In this document: piece after piece, positions 18,915-27,538 of the stretch
Layout: the number at the start of each line of letters is the position of its first letter
Numbering within the stretch: the stretch's first letter is position 1
Source of the DNA: Spirosoma validum
Lineage (GTDB): Bacteria > Bacteroidota > Bacteroidia > Cytophagales > Spirosomataceae
NCBI RefSeq assembly: GCF_014699035.1
Contig: NZ_JACXAA010000003.1
Location: 620,001-684,000, forward strand
Direction: 5' to 3'
Length of the DNA: 64,000 nucleotides
Notes under the pieces: model-generated
The model's database searches: none
The model's input: the letters and a program-made list of their open reading frames with translations, nothing else
Told to the model about the DNA's origin: nothing
Translations under genes and position numbers: made by a program

Positions 18915-20171
18915 ATGAAGTCTGTTTTATTCACGCTGCTCCCATTTCTGCTTGGCGTTTTTTATCTGATCCATCCGTTTGCGCCGTCTGTACAAGTATC
19001 CGTTTTCAAAACGTCCGGCGTTACGCTGGAAACAAAGAAGCCCAGCCCGATTACCGGTGCCGATCAGATTTCGGCTTATCTGCCGTATCTGAAAGGAAAA
19101 CGTATCGGCATGGTCGTTAACCAAACCTCGATTATTGGGAATAAACCCAGTGTTGACAGTTTGGTCAGTCTGGGTGTCAACATCGTAAAGATCTTTGGTC
19201 CTGAACACGGCTTCCGGGGTAATGCCAGTAACGGCACTAAAGTTGACGATAGCGTCGATGCCAAAACTGGAATTCCGGTTATTTCGCTGTACGGTAAAAA
19301 CAAGAAACCATCGCAGGAACACTTAGCCGACGTCGATCTGATGATTTTTGATATTCAGGACGTTGGTTGCCGCTTTTATACGTATATCAATACACTGAAC
19401 CACGTTATGGAAGCCTGCGCCGAACACGGCAAAGAACTGATGATTCTGGACCGGCCTAACCCCAACGGTTTTATTGTAGACGGCCCTATTCTGGAAAATC
19501 ATCTGCATTCGGGTATTGGCATGCATCGGATTCCCATTACACACGGTTGTACTATTGCCGAATTCGCTCAGATGATTAACGGAGAAGGGTGGGACCTGCC
19601 GAAAAATAAGACATGTAAACTCCGAATCATCAAGGTAGCGAACTACACCCATGATACGCCTTATACGTTACCGGTAATGCCCTCCCCCAATCTCAACACG
19701 CAACAATCGATTTTGCTATATCCAAGTACCTGTTGGTTCGAGGGAACCATCATCAGTCAGGGACGAGGTACGTATATGCCCTTCACGGTTTTGGGCGCTC
19801 CGGCCTTAAAAGGCATTTATTCATTCTCGTTCCGCCCTGTCAGTCTTAAAGGCATGAGCGAAACTCCCTTGCATCAGGATACCGATTGCTACGGACTTGA
19901 CTTACGGAACTATGATACCAGCGTATTTCGGAAAACCCGGCAATTGAATCTCCAGTGGTTAATGGAGTTATACAAAGCCTATCCCGACAAAGCCCGATTT
20001 TTTGATGCAAGCCAGAGCAAGCAAATCGGTAATTTCGATTTCCGGAGCGGTACGGAAAATCTGAGGAAGCAAATCATCGCGGGCAAAACGGAAAAAGAAA
20101 TCCGCCAGAGTTGGGAGCCCGGTCTCTCGCAGTACAAGCAAATGCGGAAAAAGTATCTGCTGTATCCGTGA
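18915..20171 (+). CDS. namZ: DUF1343 family hydrolase, NamZ-like exo-beta-N-acetylmuramidase
   Basis: The 418-residue exported protein has an N-terminal hydrophobic segment (residues 5-22) and then the full DUF1343 domain: GKRIGMVVNQTSIIG, KIFGPEHGFRG, VISLYGKNKKPS, MIFDIQDVGCRFYTYI, LMILDRPNPNG, MPSPNLNTQQSILLYPSTCWFEG. The characterised family member, NamZ of Bacillus, removes terminal N-acetylmuramic acid from peptidoglycan fragments, so a role in cell-wall recycling is likely. The length fits the family. No other muramic acid genes flank it. The symbol rests on family membership; the activity of this protein is inferred. Confidence 0.85.
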   Translation: MKSVLFTLLPFLLGVFYLIHPFAPSVQVSVFKTSGVTLETKKPSPITGADQISAYLPYLKGKRIGMVVNQTSIIGNKPSVDSLVSLGVNIVKIFGPEHGFRGNASNGTKVDDSVDAKTGIPVISLYGKNKKPSQEHLADVDLMIFDIQDVGCRFYTYINTLNHVMEACAEHGKELMILDRPNPNGFIVDGPILENHLHSGIGMHRIPITHGCTIAEFAQMINGEGWDLPKNKTCKLRIIKVANYTHDTPYTLPVMPSPNLNTQQSILLYPSTCWFEGTIISQGRGTYMPFTVLGAPALKGIYSFSFRPVSLKGMSETPLHQDTDCYGLDLRNYDTSVFRKTRQLNLQWLMELYKAYPDKARFFDASQSKQIGNFDFRSGTENLRKQIIAGKTEKEIRQSWEPGLSQYKQMRKKYLLYP

Positions 20172-20675
20172 TTCGGCTAATGCTTGTCTATCCCGAAAAT
20201 CAAAGCTATCCTGACCGTTATTCGCTACGTATTGGTTTGTCAGTACGTCAGATCGAAGCGCTTTGAGTTTTGGGAGGCTATCCTTTAATTATCTACGTAT
20301 CAATCCCTTACATCGAGTGTCCCATTCCTGGTTCAACAAAAGACTCGCCCTCATTCTTATACCAAAATCATCCCTAATTTCACTATAAAGAAACGCCAGA
20401 ACAGGCAGATCAAAAAAAGCTCGTTCGTGCGCTCACAGGTGAGCGCACGTTTTGCGCAAAACAAAGTGCACTGCTTTTTCGAGCCGAAATCAGGGTCTGG
20501 ATCGCGTCGGTGGCATGGCAGACAGCCGCCCAAAATAAAAAGACAGGTTCACTACGTTGCTTTCGCCAAAAAAAGATAAATCAGTGACGTAGATCGTTCG
20601 AGGCTTAAACTCAGGCTTTACCACGATCTGTTCCTATATACGTTCCTTCATACTTGTATCCAATCCATTCCAATT
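20172..20675. other. 504-bp intergenic region, no gene seen
   Basis: No credible reading frame is visible on either strand. The only structured part is a perfect hairpin at 20427-20448. It must hold the promoter of the AraC gene at 20676, but no -7 box can be assigned with confidence. Confidence 0.5.
20427..20448. repeat. Perfect 10-bp inverted repeat GTGCGCTCAC/GTGAGCGCAC
   Basis: Two 10-base arms are separated by 2 bases. It is followed by TTTTGCGCAAAA, itself a palindrome. It lies about 230 bp before the AraC gene at 20676, so it could be an operator, but it is also compatible with a simple RNA hairpin. Confidence 0.5.
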
Positions 20676-21509
20676 ATGCTGTCTTTCAACGTGCAACACC
20701 AAGAATTTGAACCTCCTGAAGCGCTACGGGATGCCATAAAGTGCTTTTGGTACGACAGAAGAGACTCCGGAGAAGGACAATCAAGTTTTGAGGTAACACC
20801 TGATGGCTACGCAGAGATTATTTTTCATTTCGGAAGCGCCCTTAGCGTATCTCTCCAAGGAGACTTTCAGCCATTGCCGTCACCGTTTATGATGGGACTG
20901 CTTAATCAGCCTGCTGTTTTTTACACGAAAAACCGGTTAGAAATTATTGGGATCAGGTGTTTTCCCTGGACTGTGTTCGATTTACTCGGACTGCCGTCCG
21001 GTAAAGATGGGGTGTGCATCCTTGAGCACCCTATTACCCAGCTTCACTCTACGTTGGATGAATGCATAACTGCCGGTAGGCTGGATGAAGCGCTGGTTAA
21101 GGTAAGACAGTATTTCCTGAATGCACGGTCGCATGTTGGTACAGACAGTATGCTAGCTAAAGCGGGAGTGGCTATGCGGGAAGCAAACGGCACCATACCG
21201 GTAAGCCAGGTAGCGGCAGCGGCCCATGCGACGGTTCGTACACTGGAAAGGAAATTCAGGCAATCTTCCGGCTATACGGTTAAAGACGTGTCCGGCCTGA
21301 TGCGCTTTGAGCAGGTACGAAACCACTTGTGGCTTGATCCAGATGTCAACCTGGCTGGCTTAGCGCATGAACTGGGCTATACAGATCAATCCCATCTAAG
21401 CCGGGAATTCAAGCGCTACAGCGGCACCACGCCAGCGGCATTCGCGCGAAACGCAAAGAAAGGTAAACGGGTTGTAAGTACTGATTTTGTTACGTTTACA
21501 CAAGCCTGA
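20676..21509 (+). CDS. AraC family transcriptional regulator with DUF6597-type N-terminus
   Basis: The 277-residue protein begins with a DUF6597-like sensor region (PPEALRDAIKCFWYDRR, TPDGYAEIIFHFG). It ends in an AraC helix-turn-helix pair (IPVSQVAAAAHATVRTLERKFRQ; NLAGLAHELGYTDQSHLSREFKRYSGTTPAAF). Its last codons (DFVTFTQA) lie in a roughly 60-bp stretch that is repeated, degenerate, at 23675-23734 just before the Tet(X)-like gene. That suggests this regulator once sat directly upstream of that monooxygenase and controls it. This is inference from the repeat and from gene order. Confidence 0.9.
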   Translation: MLSFNVQHQEFEPPEALRDAIKCFWYDRRDSGEGQSSFEVTPDGYAEIIFHFGSALSVSLQGDFQPLPSPFMMGLLNQPAVFYTKNRLEIIGIRCFPWTVFDLLGLPSGKDGVCILEHPITQLHSTLDECITAGRLDEALVKVRQYFLNARSHVGTDSMLAKAGVAMREANGTIPVSQVAAAAHATVRTLERKFRQSSGYTVKDVSGLMRFEQVRNHLWLDPDVNLAGLAHELGYTDQSHLSREFKRYSGTTPAAFARNAKKGKRVVSTDFVTFTQA

Positions 21510-21515
21510 TGCAGG
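21453..21515 (+). repeat. Direct repeat, left copy (3' end of the AraC gene)
   Basis: GATTTTGTTACGTTTACACA followed by AGCCTGATGCAGG, including the stop codon, recurs with a few changes at 23675-23734. The two copies bracket exactly the second AraC gene and the first monooxygenase gene. Confidence 0.65.
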
Positions 21516-21581
21516 TGTATTTGCCCCCGCCGTAACCAAGCTTTCCCAGCCATTGACTTTATATCGTGGACTAAACAGATA

Positions 21582-22463
21582 ATGCGTAAAAAAAACAAAT
21601 TCATTCCTGTAAACCCGATGGCTGACGAGTTCGGCGCAGGCATTTCCATTGATAGACTGACTCTTTACGATGTAAGCATTTCGGAGCAAACAACATCAGA
21701 CGGTTCTGAAGAAGCAACCCAATCCCACCGGCACGACAGTCATTCATTCTTCCTGCTTGAAAGCGGAACCGTTCACATTGAAATTGATTTTCAGCAATAT
21801 AAAATCAAGTCTCCTTCTGTCATCTACATGCATCCAGACCAGGTGCATCGTACTACAGTATTAGAAAAAATAACCGTCAGCAGTTGGGCAATCAATACTG
21901 AAAATATACATGCTGAATACCTGAACTTACTCGAAGACATTACACCCGTAAAACCGTTAACGCTAGCCAAGGAAACGTTTTCTCTTATGTCAGAAGCGGT
22001 ATCGCTTTGCCTAAAATTTGCCGAACGGAAAAACGATAAATTATATCATTCACTACTAAAAGATAGTTGCAATGCATTGGTTGCGTTGGTTCTTTCACAG
22101 TATTTAGCACAAGCTCAGCCAACCGATAAACTATCCCGGTTTGAGATTGTAACCAAAGCCTTCAGGGAAACACTGGAACGTAATTATACCGCGGCTAAAC
22201 GACCGGCAGAATACGCTCAAAAATTAAACATCTCTATACCTTACCTGAATGAATGTGTGAAAAACACAACAGGCTATTCGGTTTCACATCATATACAGCA
22301 GCGTGTAATTTTAGAGGCAAAACGGTTGCTTTATTATTCGGATAAATCGGTAAAAGAAATTGCTACGGCCTTGGGCTATGATGACTACCCTTATTTTTCA
22401 CGGCTGTTTGCCAAAGTTACGGGAATGACTGCTGTAGCCTTCCGGAACAAAAACCGCGATTAG
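21582..22463 (+). CDS. AraC family transcriptional regulator with cupin-like N-terminus
   Basis: The 293-residue protein has an AraC-type cupin sensor (SHRHDSHSFFLLESGTVHIEI, PSVIYMHPDQVHR) in the first half. The DNA-binding region lies near residues 190-290 (RPAEYAQKLNISIPYLNECVKNTTG, SVKEIATALGYDDYPYFSRLFAKVTGMTAVAFR). The monooxygenase gene follows 78 bp downstream in the same direction and is its likely target. The pair is enclosed by the direct repeat described at 21453 and 23675, so regulator and enzyme probably arrived together. Confidence 0.9.
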   Translation: MRKKNKFIPVNPMADEFGAGISIDRLTLYDVSISEQTTSDGSEEATQSHRHDSHSFFLLESGTVHIEIDFQQYKIKSPSVIYMHPDQVHRTTVLEKITVSSWAINTENIHAEYLNLLEDITPVKPLTLAKETFSLMSEAVSLCLKFAERKNDKLYHSLLKDSCNALVALVLSQYLAQAQPTDKLSRFEIVTKAFRETLERNYTAAKRPAEYAQKLNISIPYLNECVKNTTGYSVSHHIQQRVILEAKRLLYYSDKSVKEIATALGYDDYPYFSRLFAKVTGMTAVAFRNKNRD

Positions 22464-22541
22464 TCCAATACTTACTTTGTATTGCTGTTTTCTGTCCCTG
22501 TCATACGATGTTGCTTTGTGCTATCAAACAAACTCGTACAA

Positions 22542-23666
22542 ATGGAACCGTTAATAGAAAAAAAAGTACTCGTTTCGGGTGCAAGCATGGCCGGGCTTTC
22601 AACCGCTTATTGGCTGAACAGAATAGGATACAGAGTGACTGTTGTTGAAATGGCCAGCCAACCCCGGGTCAGCGGTGCGGCTGTTGATCTGCGTGGAAAT
22701 GCCATAGACATCGTCAAGCGCATGGGCATTTTTGAGCAACTGAAAGCTGACCGATTGCAGGTGGAAAGGGTAGAATTTAAAAATGCCGACGATGGTACGG
22801 AAGGTTCAATAGCGCTGCAAAGCGAAGGTGAGGAACTTCCCAACGATGACATCGAAATTGAACGGGATAAATTTGTACGTATTTTATTGGATGTGTTAAA
22901 AAAGGATGTCGAATTTGTTTTTAACAACAGCATTACTGCGTTAAGCGAAACGAAAGACGATATAAGCGTTACGTTTAAAACTGGTCCGCAACGTTCATTT
23001 GACCTGGTATTTGGTTGCGACGGTATTCATTCGATTGTAAGAAAAATCTGGTTTGGTCACGAAACTGACTACAACCATTTCCTTAACGCCTATTTCTCGC
23101 TTACAATCGTAACTAAATTATTGATAAAAGAAAAAACAATGCAGATGTATAATGTGCCGGGCAAGGCTATTACACTTAATGCATATAATAATAAGACTGA
23201 CATCATTTTTTGTTTCCTTTCAGAAGAAGAAATTCCTTATGATTATCGTGATGCCGAGGGTCAAAGAAAAATTATCCTGGAGCAGTTTGCCGGAGGAAGC
23301 TGGCGAACCGAAGAATTACTGGAAGAAGTACGGCATTCGAAAAATTTTTACTTTGATAAATTCTGTCAGATAAAAATGCCGTCCTGGACAAAAGGCAGAG
23401 TGGCGCTGGTAGGCGATGCGGGCTATTGTGCTTCACCTGCTGCCGGAATGGGTGCCTCATTATCGATGGAAGGAGCCGCAACAGTAGCCGATGCTCTGCA
23501 AAAACACAACGGAAATTTTGAATTAGCGTTCGATGAGTACAACCAAAATTTGCGTCCGTTTATTGAGGAAGTCCAGGCCACTGCCGAATTGAATGTTAGA
23601 GAAAATTTTATTCCAAAAACCGAAGAAGCTATTCGTAAAAGAAACGCCCAAACCATAGCCTTTTAG
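22542..23666 (+). CDS. FAD-dependent aromatic-type monooxygenase
   Basis: The start at 22542 (MEPLIEKKVLVSGASMAGL) places the dinucleotide-binding motif at the usual position; an in-frame start at 22482 would add 20 unconserved residues. The 374-residue enzyme shows the group A flavin monooxygenase signatures: the FAD-binding beta-alpha-beta with GASMAG in place of GxGxxG, the DG motif (LVFGCDGIHSIVRK), and the GD motif (GRVALVGDAGYCASPAAGMGASLSMEGA). Such enzymes use NAD(P)H and oxygen to hydroxylate aromatic or polyketide-like substrates. The substrate is unknown. It is encoded with the cupin-AraC regulator at 21582. Expected location is the cytoplasm. Confidence 0.85.
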   Translation: MEPLIEKKVLVSGASMAGLSTAYWLNRIGYRVTVVEMASQPRVSGAAVDLRGNAIDIVKRMGIFEQLKADRLQVERVEFKNADDGTEGSIALQSEGEELPNDDIEIERDKFVRILLDVLKKDVEFVFNNSITALSETKDDISVTFKTGPQRSFDLVFGCDGIHSIVRKIWFGHETDYNHFLNAYFSLTIVTKLLIKEKTMQMYNVPGKAITLNAYNNKTDIIFCFLSEEEIPYDYRDAEGQRKIILEQFAGGSWRTEELLEEVRHSKNFYFDKFCQIKMPSWTKGRVALVGDAGYCASPAAGMGASLSMEGAATVADALQKHNGNFELAFDEYNQNLRPFIEEVQATAELNVRENFIPKTEEAIRKRNAQTIAF

Positions 23667-23674
23667 TGGTTGAA

Positions 23675-23734
23675 GCAGAGAAAGGAAACAAGCCGCAGGC
23701 AACGATTTTGTCGCGTTTATACAAGCCTGATGTA
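23675..23734 (+). pseudogene. Relic of an AraC gene 3' end (direct repeat, right copy)
   Basis: The stretch GATTTTGTCGCGTTTATACA plus AGCCTGATGTAGG would encode DFVAFIQA and a stop, matching DFVTFTQA-stop at the end of the regulator at 20676. The preceding AGAAAGG segment also matches. No upstream part of the gene is present, so this is a leftover end of a duplicated regulator gene or a recombination scar. Confidence 0.6.
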
Positions 23735-23777
23735 GGAGCATTCCGGAATTTTGCATTGTAATTAAACAAGGCAAACT

Positions 23778-24908
23778 ATGTTACTCAACAATAAAAAAAT
23801 CGCCATTATTGGTGCAGGGCCGGTTGGCCTTACTATGGCAAGGTTGCTACAGCAAAAAGGGGCAGAGGTAGTCGTTTACGAAAGAGACAAAGATGCCCAA
23901 ACAAGGATTTCTGGCGGTACGCTCGACCTTCATAAAGGTTCAGGGCAAGATGCAATGAGAGAAGCTGGCTTGCTGGAGCGTTATTATGCAATGGCTACAC
24001 CCATGGGAAGAACCGTGGTCGACGAGCAAGGCAACGTACTGCTCTCTAAAAAGCCTACGCCTGAAGACCAACATGACAATCCTGAGATAAACAGAAACGA
24101 TTTAAGGCAATTACTGCTCGACAGCTTAGCCAGCGATACCGTTGTTTGGGACAGGAAGTTTACCGAACTTGACGAGCAGAACGGACAATGGCAGCTGCAT
24201 TTTGAAAACAACGTATCTGCAACCGCAGACCTCGTCATCGGAGCCAATGGGGGAATGTCTACGGTAAGAAACTATGTTACAGACGCCGAAATCGAATACA
24301 CCGGAACGCTTATTCTCCAGGGCGAAGTGCCGCAACCGGAAAAGAAATGTCCCAGGTTCTACCAACTGTGCAATGATAATATACTCATGACCGCCAGCAA
24401 TGGCAATTTGCTGGTTGCCAACCCCAGGAACGGCGGAATATTGACCTATAACGTAATTTTCAAAACACCTGAAGAATGGAGTCTGAACAAGGCATCAAAG
24501 GCTCAGGATAAGGATAGCCTTATTACGTTCCTTTTGAACAGATTCGCTCAGTGGCATGAATTGTACAAAGAATTATTTCGCTCAACAGCTTCATTTGTGA
24601 TATGGCCAACGAGAAAAATTCCGCTGGATAAACCCTGGAAAACGAATCGTCCTTTGCCAATAACGCTTATTGGAGATGCCGCCCATATAATGCCGCCCTT
24701 TGCCGGTCAGGGTGTAAACATCGGGCTGATGGACGCATTAATTTTATCCGAAAACCTGACTAACGGAAAATTTGAAACCATAGAAGCTGCCATCAACGAC
24801 TATGAACAACAAATGGTTGTGTATGCAACAGAAGCCCAATCGGATACAAGCAGAAACGAACTAGCGATGCGTCATCCTGACTTTTCTTTCCAGAAATTTT
24901 ATCAATAA
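23778..24908 (+). CDS. Tet(X)-like flavin-dependent monooxygenase
   Basis: The 376-residue protein follows the Tet(X) sequence closely from end to end as I recall it: KIAIIGAGPVGLTMARLLQQ (GxGxxG), GGTLDLHKGSGQDAM, NPEINRNDLRQLLLDSL, FYQLCNDN, ITLIGDAAHIMPPFAGQGVN (GD motif) and NYEQQM near the end. Tet(X) hydroxylates tetracycline at C11a using NADPH and oxygen. Compared with recalled Tet(X2) contacts, Gln192 is kept (LILQGEV) but Arg213 is Ile (NDNILMT) and His234 is Thr (GILTYNV), so tetracycline may not be its natural substrate. It probably once followed the AraC gene at 20676. No mobile element is seen beside it, so it looks like a resident chromosomal homologue. Confidence 0.88.
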   Translation: MLLNNKKIAIIGAGPVGLTMARLLQQKGAEVVVYERDKDAQTRISGGTLDLHKGSGQDAMREAGLLERYYAMATPMGRTVVDEQGNVLLSKKPTPEDQHDNPEINRNDLRQLLLDSLASDTVVWDRKFTELDEQNGQWQLHFENNVSATADLVIGANGGMSTVRNYVTDAEIEYTGTLILQGEVPQPEKKCPRFYQLCNDNILMTASNGNLLVANPRNGGILTYNVIFKTPEEWSLNKASKAQDKDSLITFLLNRFAQWHELYKELFRSTASFVIWPTRKIPLDKPWKTNRPLPITLIGDAAHIMPPFAGQGVNIGLMDALILSENLTNGKFETIEAAINDYEQQMVVYATEAQSDTSRNELAMRHPDFSFQKFYQ

Positions 24909-25146
24909 ACTAGACGACGCTTCCGGAATAGTCGTGAATACAGGACGGTCAATGAGTGCTGCGCCACTTTCCTACTCAAAACGTTGACGTGTGAATATGG
25001 GGGCTGAATCAAATGTAGTTCAGGTAGTGCAGAAAACCGATTACCTATAAGCACTGTAATTATTCTCGATGGCCAGACCACCGTTAACGCTAATCTTGAG
25101 CACAATGGTAATGGCCCGAAACTAAGACTACGACAATTTATGTTCG

Positions 25147-25154
25147 TACCTTTG
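25147..25154 (+). promoter_or_regulatory. Bacteroidota -7 box before mnmA
   Basis: TACCTTTG matches the TAnnTTTG consensus exactly and lies 74 bp before the mnmA start. No clear -33 TTG box is seen at the usual distance. A small hairpin (GAGGG at 25199, CCCTC to 25215) lies in the leader. The rest of the 319-bp gap between the Tet(X)-like gene and mnmA shows no gene. Confidence 0.5.
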
Positions 25155-25227
25155 TGTGTTGTTTTCAACCACTAACGACATAGTAAAAACTAAAATCGGA
25201 GGGCTTTGAACCCTCGCAGATCACGAA

Positions 25228-26391
25228 ATGAGTAAACACGGACGAATTTTAGTCGCCATGAGTGGCGGCATTGATTCTTCACTGGCAGCGGTTCTGTTGC
25301 ACGAAGAAGGCTATGAGGTTATTGGCATGACCATGAAAACCTGGGACTATGCTTCCTCAGGCGGTACTAAAAAAGAAACGGGCTGTTGCAGCCTCGACAG
25401 CATTAACGACGCCCGCAACATTGCCGTAAGTCTCGGCTTTCCCCACTACATTCTGGATATACGAGAAGAATTTGGGGATTCTGTTATCGATCATTTTACG
25501 GGCGAGTACCTCGAAGGACGTACGCCCAACCCTTGCGTTCTTTGCAATACGCACATCAAATGGGATGCTCTGCTCCGCCGTGCCGACCGGCTCGATTGCG
25601 AGTCGATTGCAACCGGTCATTATGCACACATACGTACTGAAAATGGGCGTCATATTATTTCAAAAGGTATTGATAATCTGAAAGATCAGTCCTACGTATT
25701 GTGGGGTGTATCGCAGGAGAGTCTGAGCCGGACGAACCTGCCGCTGGGGCATTTGCGGAAATCCGACATTCGCGAGATGGCGAAAGAGCGGGGGTTTATG
25801 GAGCTTGTTACGAAATCGGAATCCTACGAAATCTGTTTTGTGCCCGACAACGACTACCGGGGGTTCCTGAAACGACGGATGCCAGGTCTGGAAGCCGAAG
25901 TCGCCGGAGGTAATTTCATCATGGAAGGTACCGGTAAAATTCTGGGAAAACACCAGGGATATCCGTTCTACACGATTGGTCAACGAAAAGGCTTAGGCAT
26001 GGCGTTTGGCCAGCCGATGTTTGTGACGGAAATTCGGAAAGACACGAATGAAGTGGTATTGGGACTGGATAAAGACCTGCTGCGCGACGGTATGATTGTG
26101 AGCAAGCTGAATTTGCAAAAATACGAGCATATTAGTGACCCACTCGAAACCGTTACGAAAGTGCGTTACAAAGATTCCGGTACCCCGGCCACTATTTCGC
26201 AAAATGGCGACAAGATCGAAGTGCTTTTCCACGAAGGCGTATCAGCCATTGCGCCCGGTCAGGCAGCCGTGTTTTATGAAGGCGATGACGTAGTAGGTGG
26301 GGGCTGGATCATGAAAAGCTTCCGCCAGTCTGATAAGCTACAGAACGATGGTCAAGGAATAATCAGAACAACTGCAAACGAAATTCTATAG
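25228..26391 (+). CDS. mnmA: tRNA-specific 2-thiouridylase MnmA
   Basis: The 387-residue enzyme puts sulfur on C2 of the wobble uridine (U34) of tRNAs for Lys, Glu and Gln in the cytoplasm. It has the ATP pyrophosphatase P-loop SGGIDSS (residues 12-18), the first catalytic cysteine in NPCVLCN (Cys103) and the second in SYEICFVPD (Cys203). The tRNA-binding part includes YPFYTIGQRKGLG, and the C-terminal barrel is complete. A Bacteroidota-like insert (GCCSLDSINDAR) follows the first strand-helix unit. It is transcribed alone, from the -7 box at 25147 to the terminator at 26439. Confidence 0.97.
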   Translation: MSKHGRILVAMSGGIDSSLAAVLLHEEGYEVIGMTMKTWDYASSGGTKKETGCCSLDSINDARNIAVSLGFPHYILDIREEFGDSVIDHFTGEYLEGRTPNPCVLCNTHIKWDALLRRADRLDCESIATGHYAHIRTENGRHIISKGIDNLKDQSYVLWGVSQESLSRTNLPLGHLRKSDIREMAKERGFMELVTKSESYEICFVPDNDYRGFLKRRMPGLEAEVAGGNFIMEGTGKILGKHQGYPFYTIGQRKGLGMAFGQPMFVTEIRKDTNEVVLGLDKDLLRDGMIVSKLNLQKYEHISDPLETVTKVRYKDSGTPATISQNGDKIEVLFHEGVSAIAPGQAAVFYEGDDVVGGGWIMKSFRQSDKLQNDGQGIIRTTANEIL

Positions 26392-26438
26392 TCCGTATAA
26401 CGTAACGCTTTTTTAGATTTCATACGTTATTATCTAAC

Positions 26439-26487
26439 AAAAAGCCTGGAAGTTGTAGCCTTAATCTACACACTTTCGGGCTTTTTT
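26439..26487 (+). terminator. Rho-independent terminator after mnmA
   Basis: AAAAAGCC (26439-26446) pairs with GGCTTTTTT ending at 26487, with an inner GTAG/CTAC stem, and the right arm runs into a T-tract. Confidence 0.7.
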
Positions 26488-26582
26488 GCCGTTGCCTAAA
26501 TTGCTTGGGAAAATAGACTACAATTTGTTTACTTACTGACAGTTAGCTCAATCTGTAGATACCTGTTAACCTCGCCCATACC

Positions 26583-26816
26583 ATGAACTCGATCTCTTCT
26601 GCTCTCCCCCAGACCATTATTCCGTTAAACAACCGCGAACGTCAATTTCTCCAGTTAGCCTGCTCCGAACTGACCTATGTGCAAATCGCCGACCGCATGT
26701 GCGTTAGTCCGCGTACGGTAGATGGCTATCGTGAAGCGCTGTTCGTACGTCTGCGTCTGAGAAGCCGGGTTGGCCTGGCTCTCTGGGCTGTAAAAACAGG
26801 GATCGTAATCCTGTAA
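26583..26816 (+). CDS. Small LuxR/NarL-type HTH DNA-binding protein
   Basis: This 77-residue protein is little more than a GerE-type helix-turn-helix (LNNRERQFLQLACSELTYVQIADRMCVSPRTVDGYREALFVRL, read in two parts). The receiver domain of ordinary NarL regulators is missing. Stand-alone domains of this kind are common in Cytophagales and may act with a separate receiver or as free regulators. It lies 76 bp before the phosphoglycerate mutase gene and could share its transcript. The target is unknown. Confidence 0.8.
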   Translation: MNSISSALPQTIIPLNNRERQFLQLACSELTYVQIADRMCVSPRTVDGYREALFVRLRLRSRVGLALWAVKTGIVIL

Positions 26817-26892
26817 CAGCTTAAAAAGGTTTTTTTCTGAAACACTTTTTGTTGCTGGCCAGTACTTAAGCATAGGGTCATCTCACCAGTCT

Positions 26893-27513
26893 ATGCCGCT
26901 TTTCGTTATTATTCGCCACGGTCAGTCGCAGTGGAATTTAGAAAATCGCTTCACCGGTAGTGCCGATCCTCCCTTAACGGACCTCGGTCGGGAGGAAGCT
27001 CGCGAAGCGGGGGCATTGCTTAAAGCCAGTCAATCGTCGGAGAAACTGTTCAGCATGGGCTTTACGTCGGAGTTGCAACGAACGATCGAAACCATGGATA
27101 TTATTCTCAGGGAGATGGGTCAACCTGATTTGCCAATTGAACGTAGCGCGGCTCTGAATGAGCGAAAATATGGCGACTTGCAAGGGTTGAACAAAGCCGA
27201 AGCAGAAGAGCGATTTGGTGTTGAACAACTGTTTCGCTGGCGCCGTGGTTACGAAGACCGGCCAACAAATGGCGAAAGCCTATCTGACATTTATGAGTTG
27301 GTGGTTCACTATTACGAAACAACCATTCTGCCTCATTTGCAGAACGGCCAATCCATATTAGTGGTGGGGCACGGTAACAATCTGCGTGCTTTACTTATGC
27401 ATCTGGAGCAGGTAAGTGCTAAATCGATCGAGGACGTTGAATTAGCGACGGGCATTCCGCGCCAATACGAGTACGACCAGGCGACCGGTACATTTGCCCT
27501 ACTGCCGAAGTAA
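26893..27513 (+). CDS. gpmA: 2,3-bisphosphoglycerate-dependent phosphoglycerate mutase (paralogue 1)
   Basis: The 206-residue enzyme interconverts 2- and 3-phosphoglycerate in glycolysis. The catalytic phosphohistidine lies in RHGQSQWN (residues 8-15), with FTGSADPPLTDLGREEA next, the proton-donor Glu in ALNERKYGDLQG, and the second His in VVGHGNNLRALL. At about 206 residues it is shorter than the 228-250 of classical GpmA, lacking the C-terminal tail. A close paralogue lies at 30105, on the other side of the GH92 gene. Which of the two is the main glycolytic enzyme cannot be told. Confidence 0.9.
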   Translation: MPLFVIIRHGQSQWNLENRFTGSADPPLTDLGREEAREAGALLKASQSSEKLFSMGFTSELQRTIETMDIILREMGQPDLPIERSAALNERKYGDLQGLNKAEAEERFGVEQLFRWRRGYEDRPTNGESLSDIYELVVHYYETTILPHLQNGQSILVVGHGNNLRALLMHLEQVSAKSIEDVELATGIPRQYEYDQATGTFALLPK

Positions 27514-27538
27514 AGACGCATTTCTTTACCTTCGCTCC

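Noticed and set aside
23778..24908. Acquired mobile tetracycline resistance gene
   Set aside because: No insertion sequence, integrase or plasmid gene is near, composition matches the neighbours, and key tetracycline contacts seem changed; a resident homologue fits better.
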